A stretch of DNA of 64,000 bases from Cylindrotheca closterium (GCA_933822405.4 CAKOGP040002202.1:310001-374000), one strand, 5' to 3'. Positions 19,215-30,517 are shown, numbered from the stretch's first letter. Numbers and translations are program-made. The notes: a model not told the origin generated them from the sequence alone.

Positions 19215-20531
19215 TCAAAAGCATTTGCTATGGACAATCGAAGGACCCTTTTTGTAAAATTCTTCCTTCGAGATCCACATGTTTTGAAATTCGTCTAGAG
19301 ACGCCACCACAGATGCGCCCACCCATGGGGTGTTTTGAGGTTCCGCCATTGCCAACACATTGACTTCCAACGTGTTGGGAGCCAGAGCCGCCATTTCTTT
19401 TGTGAGTCGCTCCTTGAAACCAGGGAATTTGGTACAGCCACCCGACAAAACAATATTGGACAGCATCTCCTCGTGCATGTATTCGTCACACTTCATAATG
19501 GCTCCAAAGGTAGCATCGACCACACTCTCCTCTTCCAGATCCGCCAGCTCGGGTTGGAAGAGAGCTTCTGGTAAAAAGAATCGTTCGTTGCCAATAACGA
19601 CAGTATCCCCATTTGATAGTGTATGTTTCTTTTCCAGGTTGTGAGAATCTTCGACCACCTTGATGCTTTCCTTGTTGAAATCCAGTGCCACATAACACAG
19701 CTTTTCCATAATACCCCGCACTTGTAGGTGGACGACTTCCGTGGTTAGCGATAATCCCTTTCCCGTCACATTACGCATTTCATGATCTTGCAAGGTATAA
19801 CCATGATCCGAAATCATCTTTTCCAAATAGTCTGTCAGGACCTTTCCGCCCACATCCAACCTAACAATGGCGTTCACCAACACCACTCCTTCGTACACAG
19901 GAACAACATGGGTGACACCTTCTCCACATTCTAGGACACATCCAGTGGTACGTCCATGAGCATAGAGTGACAGAGCCGCCGTAGTGTTCATATAGAGTGC
20001 CGGTACCTTGAAGGTTTCAAACATCATTTCCGTAATGCGTTCCCGATTGGCCTTGGGGTTCATGGGAACCTCCGTCAAGAACACGGGATAAAATTCGGGA
20101 GTCGTCTTGAGTTCTCGATAAAAAGTATGGTGCCATAATGTTTCGATGTCATCCCAATTGGTAACAATCCCCCGTTCAATGGGCTGCTTGACATCCAAAA
20201 CGCCCCACTTTCCTTCCGCAGGTTGCCCAACGACCTTCTTGGCATTTGGACCCCAGTTCGTCGTTGGATGTGCCACGAGTGACGCAAATGTCGTCCGGGG
20301 TGCCTCGTCGTCGGAAAAACCAGCTGAGTGAGAGAGAGAAAGAGAGAGAGAGACTATATTAGCGAGTAAAGATGATGAAGATGATGATGATTCAAAGCAT
20401 TATAATTGCTATTGGACACAGCTGAAACATTCAGGTCCTTCAACAAAAGGCCGAGAAAACCACATACCTTTTGTCCTTCCTGATCCAGTGTCAATCACAA
20501 TGGCGACATTTTTTTCACCACGCCCAGCCAT
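19215..20531 (-). CDS. Divergent actin / actin-like protein
   Basis: Exon 1 is 20531-20468 (21 codons plus one base) and exon 2 is 20323-19215, with a 144-bp GT-AG intron; 390 residues, against about 376 for conventional actin. The whole actin fold is present, from the phosphate loop (IVIDTGSGRTKAGF) and NWDDIETLWHHTFYREL through VLSGGCTKFPGF to the C-terminus GPSIVHSKCF. Several catalytic positions differ. By alignment from memory, Gln137 of muscle actin is Thr136 here, Asp154 is Glu153 and Asp157 is Glu156, whereas Asp11 and His161 are kept. Nucleotide binding may persist with altered hydrolysis. The intron carries an AG-rich microsatellite. It may be a minor actin isoform or an actin-related protein; the conserved end argues for actin descent. 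Confidence 0.88.
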
Positions 20532-20903
20532 TCTTTTGGCTGACACTTAAAATATATTATGCTCTATGTTATTTCCTGCTGTCATGCCCCGCATCCGGAA
20601 TTTGGCTTCGCACACATGTAAACCAGTGGAATAACGACGGACTCTCCATTATTTTTACTGTCAAAATTTCTGAATGAATCGACTCTCATGACTACTACTT
20701 GAAGTCGGCTCAGTCATTTTTGAAAATTTCCGCACGCGTGATCGATGATGATGATGAGACGCATCGCATTTCAGCTTTTTGCAGTCAGCCTCTATATAGT
20801 ATATATATATCGCGTACCTACTCCAATAGACATCATCTCTCGTCGTTGTCATCATCAAACGGAAGGTTCCTATTCCGATATGAAGCATTGAGGGCTAAGA
20901 TCG
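20532..20903. other. Divergent promoter region
   Basis: 372 bp between the divergent actin and GT61-like genes. It should hold both promoters. It has a short AT tract (tatatagtatatatatat, near 20795-20812) but no gene. Confidence 0.5.
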
Positions 20904-23771
20904 ATGAAATATGGAGCTTGGACTTCGAGAATCAAGCTACTTTCTCTACTTGTGCTGATATTGCTACTACTTCTTCATCAGCTCAGAGGTAGTTTTTTAT
21001 TGCAGCAAACTACTATCAACACCACATGGATCCTACAGGAAGATGCAATCAATGCTCCGACCTTCTCTGATTCTGATGAAAGATTGACATTGGTCCACTG
21101 TGTAGGAGAAAACTTTCTTCCGGGATCATCTTGGCACTCCAAGTCCTGTCATTACCGCAATCTTTGCTATCATGACCAGCAGCAATGGACCCTTCGTCCA
21201 TCCTCCACCTTGCAACTCGAACTTGAGGAAGAGAACAACTTCTTCTTCTTCTCATCCACAAAATTGCAGCAAAATGTTTCGACCATTGGACTACGTCCAA
21301 GTTGGGTTCGGAACAAACAATATCGATGGAGTCCAAACCTCGATGTGACGAATAATGCTGACCGCGACACTATCAGGAAAACGGTTCGAAAACATGTGGA
21401 TCGTACCGTGATCATCGTGTCGGTTCCACCATTTGGATCCATGATAACATTTTTGGTCGATCTTCTCTTTCCAATCTTCAACTTGATTGAACTGTTTCAT
21501 TTGCAAAGCAGCACATTTGATAAACCAATCCTGGTTAACCTTTTGAATATTCAAGACTTGAATGATGATGATATTGCTTGGATGGAAAAGGGTTTGAGTT
21601 GGATGGGATATGAACTCATGTATCGCAATATTTCTTCTTTGACGACGAATCTTTCTAGTAGTAGTTCTCAAATCCCGTACTGCTTTTCCCACGCCGCCGC
21701 GGGGATTGGAATGTTGACAGTCACGGGGCTCTCCCAACGGGGGGCCCTTGCCACCGACTATCAGCCAGCTTGGTCAAGAAATCATGCTGGTCGAGGAGTC
21801 CTCCTTCACCAGTTTCGAAACCATGTACTCCGCCATACATTGACAAAGAAGAAGAAGGAGAAGGAGAACTTGGAAGACAGTAGCAGTCGTAAGAAGATGA
21901 TTCAGCTGGCCTTTACAGCGACGACTCGAGATAATTGGAAGGATCTTTCCAAATGCCTAGACGATACAGTTGCCACCACACAGAACAGTTATTCCATACG
22001 GCACATCGATTGGACATCTCATGGCAGAATGAATAATACCGTTGATCTAATGGAAACCGCCGCCAGTTCGTATGCATGGATCGCCGATGCCAACAATGAG
22101 AACTGTACTTGGCCGGCACTCTTTCTTCCCAAAGGGGCACATTTGATTTTGTTGTACGATTCCAATGTTCTCGTCAAGAACAAGAAGAAGCGCAACAAGA
22201 ATAGTAATGGTGGCAATGGGAGACCAATCAAATTAGACTTTGGACTTTGGAATCAACTATCCCACATTCATGTCCATTGGCTCTCACTATCCCATCCGCC
22301 CGTGACACTTGCCAACATGATGGCAGGTATCCTTTTGAACAATAATATTTCGGGAAACGACACGATCAAAAGTGATACCCAAGATGGGACACGACAAATA
22401 CACAGTGATTCTTCAACAAAAGTCAGATTCGATGGAGGAATGCCTCTCAGTTTAAAGACTAGACACATGCCCGAAGGATCTTCCAAGGTGCATTGCATCG
22501 GTGAAAACTGGATGTGGAATGCAGCACACTACCGGTCGTGTCATGTGCAACATTTGTGTTTCGACACAGTTTCCAAGACCTTTGTCTTGCCCGCGACTGC
22601 AACGCATAACAATAATGGTCGTCTTTTGCCAATGGATGCCGTATCCACCTGGGTCGACCCACAAACGACAAAGGTAATGATGGGTCATTCCATTCGGCAT
22701 TCGACGTCAGAAGATGCTTGGTTTCCTCTCCTGCAATCATCGTCAAGTCCAAACAAGGATTATTCGTACTATGCATTGGATCCCAACGTGATTTGGTTGC
22801 CTTTTTTCTCCGAGCAGCCCAACATTAGCAATCCTGGCCACTTGCTGTGGGACTTTTGGCTTCCAATGTTCACTCTAATGGAACTATTCTTACCAAAAGA
22901 TGGAGGAAGGCCAAAGTTGCTATTGACCAACTTGGATTCATCCTGCACCAAAGGGGCAATTGATGCAAGCTGCTACAAAATGGTATCCAAGTTTCTGCCG
23001 CTATTGGGGGTATCCAACGATTCACTGGTGAGCGCAATGGTGGAATCCCAACTATGGGATCCGACCACTGATGTTCCGGAGCACCCAACACCACTAGTTT
23101 GCGCGGAGAACGGGTTGATGGGAATTGGAATGCTGACGGACCACGGCAGCAAGAAGCATGGTCAGCTTTTGGAGGACTACCAATCTGTTCAGAATATTGG
23201 CAGAGGCCCCATGTTTTGGAGGTTTCGAAACTTTATGTTGAAGAATCTCAAACAAGAAGAATCGAGCGGACGCCCAGCAGCACCTTGGAAAATTACCTTT
23301 TCTATCAATTCCAGTCAGAATCCAAGTCGGCGAAGAGCCATGGAGCGACAAATTGAAATCGCCCAAGAGTTATTTCCTCCAGATGGAAACGAGCTCGGTA
23401 TTGTTGTCGAGTCTGTTCAACTGGGCCAATTGGCGCTGGAAGCTCAAACGAAACTGATGGACGAAACGGCAGTCTTTGTCAGCGTCATGGGTGGTTCCGC
23501 ATCTACAGCCATGTTTCTGCGACGAGATACGAGTTTGATATTGTACTACAACGATATCGACGACTTTGCCAAAGGAAATCCGAACAAGGGTGGAAATAGT
23601 ATTCCCAACCGAATGGATTGGGATTTTTGGAACAATGCCTCCTATTTACGAGTTCATTGGCTCCCAATCCGCACAATGGATGCTGAAAATGATTTGAAAT
23701 CCTTTGCTAGGTTACTGCAAGTTGAGGTCAATACGGCTATGCTCTTGGCCCAAGAACAAAGTACGGCATAG
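20904..23771 (+). CDS. Membrane protein with two tandem GT61-like glycosyltransferase domains
   Basis: 955 residues. Residues 9-28 form a signal anchor. The rest is an internal duplication. Repeat 1 (about 48-460) starts VHCVGENFLPGSSWHSKSCH and repeat 2 (about 525-945) starts VHCIGENWMWNAAHYRSCH. Both hold a block resembling the GT61 (DUF563) family: GHLLWDFWLPMFTLMELF at about 645-662 and its counterpart FGSMITFLVDLLFPIFNLIE, then a final block (TAVFVSVMGGSASTAMFLR) where GT61 enzymes place their donor-site motif. In repeat 1 this block is degraded (SSYAWIADANNENCTWPALF), so repeat 2 is the better candidate for activity. A Golgi role in protein or polysaccharide glycosylation is inferred. 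No intron was seen. Confidence 0.75.
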   Translation: MKYGAWTSRIKLLSLLVLILLLLLHQLRGSFLLQQTTINTTWILQEDAINAPTFSDSDERLTLVHCVGENFLPGSSWHSKSCHYRNLCYHDQQQWTLRPSSTLQLELEEENNFFFFSSTKLQQNVSTIGLRPSWVRNKQYRWSPNLDVTNNADRDTIRKTVRKHVDRTVIIVSVPPFGSMITFLVDLLFPIFNLIELFHLQSSTFDKPILVNLLNIQDLNDDDIAWMEKGLSWMGYELMYRNISSLTTNLSSSSSQIPYCFSHAAAGIGMLTVTGLSQRGALATDYQPAWSRNHAGRGVLLHQFRNHVLRHTLTKKKKEKENLEDSSSRKKMIQLAFTATTRDNWKDLSKCLDDTVATTQNSYSIRHIDWTSHGRMNNTVDLMETAASSYAWIADANNENCTWPALFLPKGAHLILLYDSNVLVKNKKKRNKNSNGGNGRPIKLDFGLWNQLSHIHVHWLSLSHPPVTLANMMAGILLNNNISGNDTIKSDTQDGTRQIHSDSSTKVRFDGGMPLSLKTRHMPEGSSKVHCIGENWMWNAAHYRSCHVQHLCFDTVSKTFVLPATATHNNNGRLLPMDAVSTWVDPQTTKVMMGHSIRHSTSEDAWFPLLQSSSSPNKDYSYYALDPNVIWLPFFSEQPNISNPGHLLWDFWLPMFTLMELFLPKDGGRPKLLLTNLDSSCTKGAIDASCYKMVSKFLPLLGVSNDSLVSAMVESQLWDPTTDVPEHPTPLVCAENGLMGIGMLTDHGSKKHGQLLEDYQSVQNIGRGPMFWRFRNFMLKNLKQEESSGRPAAPWKITFSINSSQNPSRRRAMERQIEIAQELFPPDGNELGIVVESVQLGQLALEAQTKLMDETAVFVSVMGGSASTAMFLRRDTSLILYYNDIDDFAKGNPNKGGNSIPNRMDWDFWNNASYLRVHWLPIRTMDAENDLKSFARLLQVEVNTAMLLAQEQSTA

Positions 23772-23914
23772 TCAATTTCGTTGCTAAGCATGTAAACTAC
23801 TGTAGTATTCGTTATATATCGTATAAAATGAATAGATAAAGAGCATGGAACCATGGAATGCAGTGCATGCACTGTAAAAAGTCAAAAATGAAGCACATCG
23901 GCCGTCGCCTTTTT

Positions 23915-25177
23915 TTATATGGATAGGGCGTAAATTTCTTGAGCGAACATGTCATCGTCCATTGCATACAATGACTTCTCGTTGTTAGGTGGTGTTGGCG
24001 GCTCTGTGGAGGCATTCGAGCCATCCGAATCAATCGATTTACCATTGTTCTGACCTCGGAACAAACCTCGAAATTCAGAAGCACGCCTTCGTACACCCTG
24101 AAGCGGCTGACGCTGTGGCTTGTCGTTGAGGAGACTGCTGTTGTCCAGATGCTCTTGCACATCAGCGTGGCTTCCCTGCCGCATTTGCCGAGATCGTCTG
24201 ATACGACCCACAAGGCCAAGACGACCATTGTCTTCAATATCGTCCAGAGATAGCTTCTCAACTTTCGAGCGATGGAAGCGACTCTTTGGCTCTTGTTGTT
24301 TTTCTTGTTGAACAGATTTGGGCAACTCATCGTTTCCTTCGTCCATGTTTCGAGATCTTCGCAAGCGGCGAATAACGCCGCGGCGCTCGGAAGCATCCAA
24401 CTCGTCTCCTTCTTCGTTGATTTCAGCAGCCATCAAGTCCTTCCATACCTTGGAATCCCTGATATTCCTTGGAGTTTGTCTCACTCTCTTTCCAAGGTTT
24501 CGCAAGCCACCAGAAAGTCGTTGAATTCGTCTTCTATTCCGTTGTCTAAAGTTCTTTCGCTGCGAGTTTGGAGTAGGATCCATTCCCAATTGGAGCCGTA
24601 AGGAAGTAATCACTTCTTCTTGATCCACGGCATCCTTCTCGAGCATATCCATCATGACTTGATTTGCACTTTCAGTCTCCTTCAATTCTGCTTCAAAATC
24701 ATCCGATCGTTTCTTGCTGATTGCTTTCTGAGCTTCGATCTCAGTCGAAAGGAATACAATAAGGCGCTTATTGCTTCGTTGTGAAAACTTGATCTGCCTT
24801 TGATTGACTTCTTGTTGGTGAAGTGCACAGCATAGTTGTGATTGTATCTTTCGAACAAAAGGAGTAAATTGTGGCTCTTGTTCCTCCATTTGCTGGCTAA
24901 CATCTTGGAACCCTCCGTCCTTCTTCTCTTCACTTTGATCACTAGCATCAATATTGCGTGACGAAGGCTCCATAATTTGGTGGTAGATGGAATGATCCGC
25001 ACGATTTTCGTGTTTTGCATGAAGATTCTGCGAAATAGGTTCGTAGTCCGATCGCAAACTCTGTAGCTCCCTTCGATATTCTAGGCGCAGTTGGTTGCCT
25101 CTCTCTTTCAGTTCCTCCAGTTCCATTCTTAGAGTCTCCAAGGACTCGCATTCGTAATCATCGTCAGAAGATAGCAT
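23915..25177 (-). CDS. Coiled-coil protein with repeated Arg-rich motifs, function unknown
   Basis: 420 residues from MLSSDDDYECESL. The first part is predicted coiled coil (about 10-60 and 120-230, e.g. LRMELEELKERGNQLRLEY). The second half has four spaced, related Arg-rich helices: LRNLGKRVRQTPRNIRD, GVIRRLRRSRNMDEGND, GLVGRIRRSRQMRQGSH and QGVRRRASEFRGLFRG. I recognise no named family. The frame stays open upstream to 25318 but that part is not coiled coil and lies in the promoter, so the internal ATG is preferred. The C-terminus ends FAQEIYALSI. It converges with the GT61-like gene, 143 bp apart. Confidence 0.7.
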   Translation of the reverse strand: MLSSDDDYECESLETLRMELEELKERGNQLRLEYRRELQSLRSDYEPISQNLHAKHENRADHSIYHQIMEPSSRNIDASDQSEEKKDGGFQDVSQQMEEQEPQFTPFVRKIQSQLCCALHQQEVNQRQIKFSQRSNKRLIVFLSTEIEAQKAISKKRSDDFEAELKETESANQVMMDMLEKDAVDQEEVITSLRLQLGMDPTPNSQRKNFRQRNRRRIQRLSGGLRNLGKRVRQTPRNIRDSKVWKDLMAAEINEEGDELDASERRGVIRRLRRSRNMDEGNDELPKSVQQEKQQEPKSRFHRSKVEKLSLDDIEDNGRLGLVGRIRRSRQMRQGSHADVQEHLDNSSLLNDKPQRQPLQGVRRRASEFRGLFRGQNNGKSIDSDGSNASTEPPTPPNNEKSLYAMDDDMFAQEIYALSI

Positions 25178-25819
25178 CTTGTTGGTTTGTATGAATGAAT
25201 CCGTACAGTACCGGTACTGTGTTGAGGAGGAGACAGTTTCAGTTGGGCACCGACCGACCGGTACGATGTTTTTTCCCTCATGAATTTCTTGCCAGTTCAG
25301 TTTTACAATCACGACCAATAAGATCCAGATGACCGTTTGGATGGAAAAATTCGTCTAGACTTATGGTTTGGAGTTTCATGGGAGCGTTATACTCGTGTCA
25401 ATACGGTATTCAAATGTCTTTTTTTGAAATTTTCGTGCACCGGACGGCTTTGCGCGGCTCTCGATCATTGAATTTATCTTCGGAGACGGAGATTGATTAT
25501 TTCAAAACGTCCAAATCGTGAAACTTTCGCTGCGAACCATGAGGTGTCTCGATTTTATCAGAAGCTTTACTGTTTGTGTCCCCGCATGAAACTGCATGGA
25601 GCTTCACGTTAAGGTCTGTCCTTTTCACCTTCAGGTTTTTAAATGGGGGACATAAAGTGAATGTCAGGGAAATTGGAGAGTTTGGGGAAATGTTGCAAAC
25701 TTGCAAACGAGGTCTGAAGAATGAAAATCTTCCACGTTACACATTTTCTTCCAAGTTTCACAGTAGTGTACCGGTAAGAATAATGGAAGGACACGACACA
25801 CAGTTCCCAAGGAAAGGAG
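25178..25819. other. Divergent intergenic region
   Basis: 642 bp between divergent genes. It contains GTAC palindromes (cagtaccggtactg near 25206-25219 and gaccgaccggtac near 25253-25265). No supported gene; the short plus-strand frames here are judged spurious. Confidence 0.5.
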
Positions 25820-28336
25820 ATGAAGAGAATAAACTTTGAGATCATCATCCTTTTCCAAGCAGCATTATGCTTCGTCATTGCATCTTCCGTTGGCGAGGTA
25901 CAGCATCCAGCCCACGACGAGAAATCAACTTCGAACCATCATCATGATCATGACGACACCAAACATGGAATCGCTGAACACGACCCTCAGTCTTCCACCA
26001 ATGATGACCATGAGCTCCCTCCCTACTTGGGTGGTTACGAACACTACCGATCGTTCATTGATCAACTTTCTCAATACAACGTGGACGAGTACATTGATCT
26101 TCCAATGATTGCTGTCATGGGGGATACGAGCAGTGGCAAATCGAGCCTACTGTCCATGATTTCTCAGGTGGAACTCCCGTCTAAAGCCACTCTCACGACA
26201 CGGTGTCCAATCATGTTACAAATGCGAAAGTCACATCGCAATTCCTACCGTCACGATAGCAGTGGTACTACTAGTGACGACGATGATGATGATGATAATT
26301 ATCAAGCTACGGTCAAGGTCATTTGGAAGGACCGACCAACCAACAATGGTCGATTTTGGAGATCAGAAGAAGATGGCTTTGCACCGCGGACAGTCAATCG
26401 ATCTAATTGGGGTGACTTGACTCAACTGATTGCCGATGCACAAACATTCATATTGGCGAAACAAGAAAAGGATGTCGCGCGAGATGTGATTCAGGTCGAA
26501 ATGAAATGCCCGCATTGTGAGGATCTGACCTTGATTGATTTGCCCGGAATGGTCCGATCTCATGGCAAAGACGAAAGTGACACTTTGGGAGAGGAAATTC
26601 AAGCACTATTGAATGACTACCTTCACAATTCGCGCTGCGTCATTTTGGCCGTCCTGCCTGCCAATGTCGACTTTCACAATTCTCAAATCTTGGCCGAAGC
26701 ACAAAAGGTCGACCACGAAACCAAACGAACCATTCCAGTTTTGACCAAACCAGACCTGATCGACTACGGAGCAGAAGGAAATGTAAAGGAATTGTTGCTG
26801 GGCGAAAAGACGCAAAAGTTTGAAATGGGATTTCACATGGTCAAGGGACGTGGCCAAGATGCACTGAACCGAAATGTCACCATCACGGAAGCTCTGCATC
26901 AAGAAGAGACATTCTTTCGTCTGACAGAACCTTGGAGTAAGGTTGACGATAATACCTTGTTTGGGACCCAAAACTTGCGCACCAAGCTGGGAGAATTGCA
27001 GATGCGCCTGATTCGATCTTCCTTTGAATCCATCATTGCTGAAATCAAGGCCGAACGAGAAGCTGCATTGCAAGCACGGGCACGACTGGGGGTAGTGCCA
27101 ACGGATCTGGGACAAAAGATTGTCTTGTTTCGGACCATTAAGGACGACTATTATCACAACATTGGTCCCTTGATGCTGGGTGGAGGTGGTGGAAACAATA
27201 AGAGGAATAGTGGCAGCACAGATCTTTCAACGCAACGAAAGCCATCTGCTGATTTCTTGCTTGCGTCCAAAGATTTCATGGTCGAGCTGGATGGAAGCCG
27301 ACTATCCACGATTGCAGACATTAGTATTGGGACGACAGTCGTTGCTTTGGTGAATGGGCAAGAAATCAAGGATCGGGTCTGTAATATCCGGGGAGATCAA
27401 GTATTTCTGGAACGAATGATATCTTCTTCCCGCAACACGTACATACCCATGCTGGACCCAACTTCCAGTCTCAGTGGTAGCTTTCGAGGAACCTGTGATG
27501 ATGAAAACACCCTGCTGAGGTACAAATCCATTCACAAGAACTTGGTCCGTCGGGATTCTACTTGGATTCAAAAGATTATTGAAGACCGCCGTCCATACAA
27601 GCTTCCCGTCTTTGCCAGCACTGATGCCTTTGAAGAAATTGTGTTTCGACTTTTGGAAGAAGATTGGCGTCCCCCAACTATGGATCTGCTGGAAAAGACC
27701 TCGAAACTCATGAAGAAGACGGCGAACGAGTACGTGGCTAGCATCACTGCGATTGAATCGTTATCCGAGTTCCGCGGGTACTTGCAATTGATATCTATCG
27801 AAACAGTGGATAAGCTGACCGAAGAGGCCAAGGTCAAGATTGACGACTTTATCAAGCGAGAGCAAACTCCCTACACTCAAGACGAGGATTTGATCCGGAA
27901 TCTGAACAAACTTCGAACCAAGAGGCTGAAGGACGAAATTGTGACCATGATGGATGTCGATATGGTAATGTCTTTATGGGAAGATAGCGATTCCTCCGAA
28001 CGGATCGCTAGGAGGCTTCATGAAATGGTAACAGATGTCTTTGATCGCAACAATGCACGAGAATTGGACGATCATATGGCCGAAGAGATGCAACATATTC
28101 TCAATGCCTATGGAAAGATTGCCCGAAAGCGATTAATTGACGGAATTCCCATGATTTGCGTCGAGATCATGCAAGAATTTCCCCAGCGAATCAACCAAGC
28201 ACTTTCACAAGTGTCGGACGATGTCATTGATGCCATTATTGTTCCTCAGCCCGAAAAGATTCGGGCCATGGTCGAGTACGATCGGAAAATTGATGCCTTC
28301 AGCAATGGAATTGCCGCTATTCGAACAATGTATTAG
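25820..28336 (+). CDS. Dynamin-superfamily GTPase with N-terminal signal peptide
   Basis: 838 residues, single exon. It carries the dynamin-type G motifs: G1 GDTSSGKSS (101-109), G2 Thr in TLTTRCP (about 124-130), G3 DLPG (240-243) and G4 TKPD (309-312). A helical middle/stalk region follows, with a helical C-terminus that may be a GED-like segment. There is no PH domain or C-terminal membrane segment. The first 22 residues (MKRINFEIIILFQAALCFVI) look like a secretory signal peptide and are followed by a His/Asp-rich stretch (NHHHDHDD). Most dynamins act in the cytosol, so a lumenal or plastid-envelope location would be unusual. No Phe follows the predicted cleavage site, so plastid import is not indicated. 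Role in membrane remodelling is inferred from family. Confidence 0.85.
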   Translation: MKRINFEIIILFQAALCFVIASSVGEVQHPAHDEKSTSNHHHDHDDTKHGIAEHDPQSSTNDDHELPPYLGGYEHYRSFIDQLSQYNVDEYIDLPMIAVMGDTSSGKSSLLSMISQVELPSKATLTTRCPIMLQMRKSHRNSYRHDSSGTTSDDDDDDDNYQATVKVIWKDRPTNNGRFWRSEEDGFAPRTVNRSNWGDLTQLIADAQTFILAKQEKDVARDVIQVEMKCPHCEDLTLIDLPGMVRSHGKDESDTLGEEIQALLNDYLHNSRCVILAVLPANVDFHNSQILAEAQKVDHETKRTIPVLTKPDLIDYGAEGNVKELLLGEKTQKFEMGFHMVKGRGQDALNRNVTITEALHQEETFFRLTEPWSKVDDNTLFGTQNLRTKLGELQMRLIRSSFESIIAEIKAEREAALQARARLGVVPTDLGQKIVLFRTIKDDYYHNIGPLMLGGGGGNNKRNSGSTDLSTQRKPSADFLLASKDFMVELDGSRLSTIADISIGTTVVALVNGQEIKDRVCNIRGDQVFLERMISSSRNTYIPMLDPTSSLSGSFRGTCDDENTLLRYKSIHKNLVRRDSTWIQKIIEDRRPYKLPVFASTDAFEEIVFRLLEEDWRPPTMDLLEKTSKLMKKTANEYVASITAIESLSEFRGYLQLISIETVDKLTEEAKVKIDDFIKREQTPYTQDEDLIRNLNKLRTKRLKDEIVTMMDVDMVMSLWEDSDSSERIARRLHEMVTDVFDRNNARELDDHMAEEMQHILNAYGKIARKRLIDGIPMICVEIMQEFPQRINQALSQVSDDVIDAIIVPQPEKIRAMVEYDRKIDAFSNGIAAIRTMY

Positions 28337-28564
28337 CTTTGAGCTACAATAAAGTTTTGATTACCTATTGCATTCCTACGAGGAGGGTAATACATACCTT
28401 GTACACAGGCACCAAATTCATTTTCGAATGAAATATATTCTCCTTTCTTTAGTCGGACTAGTCACTTTTTCGAATTTCCAAACTTGCTCAACATCAACAC
28501 ACCGCACCATATTCGAGTTGAATTTGTTGCTTATCCCGTCATTGCCAACAAAGGTTTCGAGAAA

Positions 28565-30517
28565 ATGGACCGCACCTCCAAGTCCCAATTCAAAGCAGTT
28601 CTATCTGCTCGCGCCAACGATGGACGTCCTTCAGGTAAGTCGCCAAAATGTTTGGATCCATTTGAGAATTGCGGTGGGAGGATTCTTTCTTCGATTTTCA
28701 TTCCGAGCTTCCAATCGATCTTTCACTGTTGGCGTCCAAAGACTTCCTTTTGGCATGTATGCTGTCTAACTTCTCTGTTGGTACTGTGTTGATCAGACTT
28801 GGAATTCCTACTTCGCTCCCACTGTCAAAAGATCAAGGTGGTGAAAAAACTCTCGGGAGCCCATTTGATGATCAAACAGGACAAGACAACTCTCGCTGTT
28901 CGAGCTTACTTTTCGCACGACATGCAAGAATTGAACGAGAAGGAGAATGAAGAAAAGGTATATGGTAAAGACGAAGACGACCATGACTTTGATGACCTAT
29001 CTTCCTTTTTGAAAGGCTTCAAAGTGTCAATTATTTTCTTTATTTTGCCAATGGAAGAACAGCGAAAGCAACTCGACGATCTACTGTCGTTCTTTCAACG
29101 AGCCCAAAAGCTGGTACAGCAACTCACACGAAACGAGGTGGGGAAAGTTGCTCGGGTGTGCCTACTCTCGAACCCTGCCAAAGCCGTGGACCTGCTTCAT
29201 TCCTTTGCCAAAGTGCTGCATCCTTCGACCGAAGAACGGAAACAAAAGTATTTTGCTCAAAAGCACAAGCAGCTCTTTCTTCCGCAGCCAACACTCATCC
29301 CACCGACCAGTCATGCCGATGGAGCCAAACACGTTCGTGAGACTATTGCGGCTTGGGCCGATCGCTTTGAATTTCCTCCCACCGAAGCGGAGGTCTTGTG
29401 CAACATGACGAAGAATTTGCAAACGATTGCTTCGGCAGACAGCGGAGTCTTGCAAGGGATTCCATTGGATCCACGTACCAAACAATGCATGATGCAATTC
29501 TTTGGGACGGGACCTTTGGAGCAGGAGGAGGAGCCAATGCCGTCGCAGCAAATTCATCTTGGCGTCGAAGATCCACCAACGAGTCCGCTTACGATTCCCG
29601 ACATGATGCGGCAACATCAAATGCATCAAATGCAGCAACTCCAGCACCAGCACCAGCACCAGCAAGGACAAGCATTTGCCAATCTTCAATCACAACATCC
29701 GTCGCAACCGTCGCAGCGACCGTATTCGACCCAGCCAATGCAAAATGCGCCCATGATGCGGCCACAGTCTCAAATACATGGTCAAATACATGGTGGACCT
29801 CTAGCAAGATTCGGTTTCAATCCAAATCCAACTCCTCCAACTCGCACGGTAGCTCCAACGCATTCGCTTGCACAATTTCCCAGTCAAGGGATATCTTCCT
29901 CCGTGCACTCTCATTCTCAACAACAGCAACAACAACAGCAGCAGCCCGCCAGTCATGGCCGCTTTGGACCGCCGACAAGAACTGTTTATCAAGAAACCAG
30001 CATCCTTACGGCAGCAGCGTCTATTCCAACTCCTCACCAGAATGCCCACCACTTCCATCCACAAGTGGTGTCACATGAAATGCAATATCCCATGTCGAAT
30101 CCTCCAGGTTCTACTGTGACGCAACACCACAACCATCACCATCAGGAGCAGCAGTCACGAGGGCCATCCTACAGTATGGAGCCAACTCCGCATCATGGCT
30201 TCCAACAATCCGTTCCTCCTCATCAAGGTCGTCAATCATCGACATTGTCCTATCATCACCCATCGCAGCAATCTGTGGCCAGTCATCAGCAGCACCATCA
30301 TGCAATGCACCACCCGAGTCACATGACCCCTTCAGTCAACCCACAAATGATGATGTCGCCATCCTACTACTACTCCCACCACCAACAGCAGCAGCAGCAG
30401 CAACCTGTCACGACCAGCACTCCCAGGATGATGGCACGCCGAACAATGCCTTCCTCTCATCGCAATCACCCACAACCAGCCTTTCCTCCACGTCGTCAAA
30501 GACGTTTTGTTCCTTGA
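28565..30517 (+). CDS. Protein with Gln/His/Pro-rich C-terminal tail, function unknown
   Basis: Exon 1 is 28565-28634 (MDRTSKSQFKAVLSARANDG) and exon 2 is 28797-30517, with a 162-bp intron; 596 residues. An in-frame ATG at 28484 would add 27 residues. Residues 1-250 look globular, with a basic N-terminal part (HCQKIKVVKKL) and helices around QRKQLDDLLSFFQRAQKLVQ. The last ~340 residues are disordered and rich in Gln, His, Pro and Ser (poly-Q and poly-H runs), as is common in transcription co-regulators and RNA-granule proteins. I recognise no named domain. Its length and well-formed splice sites make it a solid gene. Confidence 0.72.
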
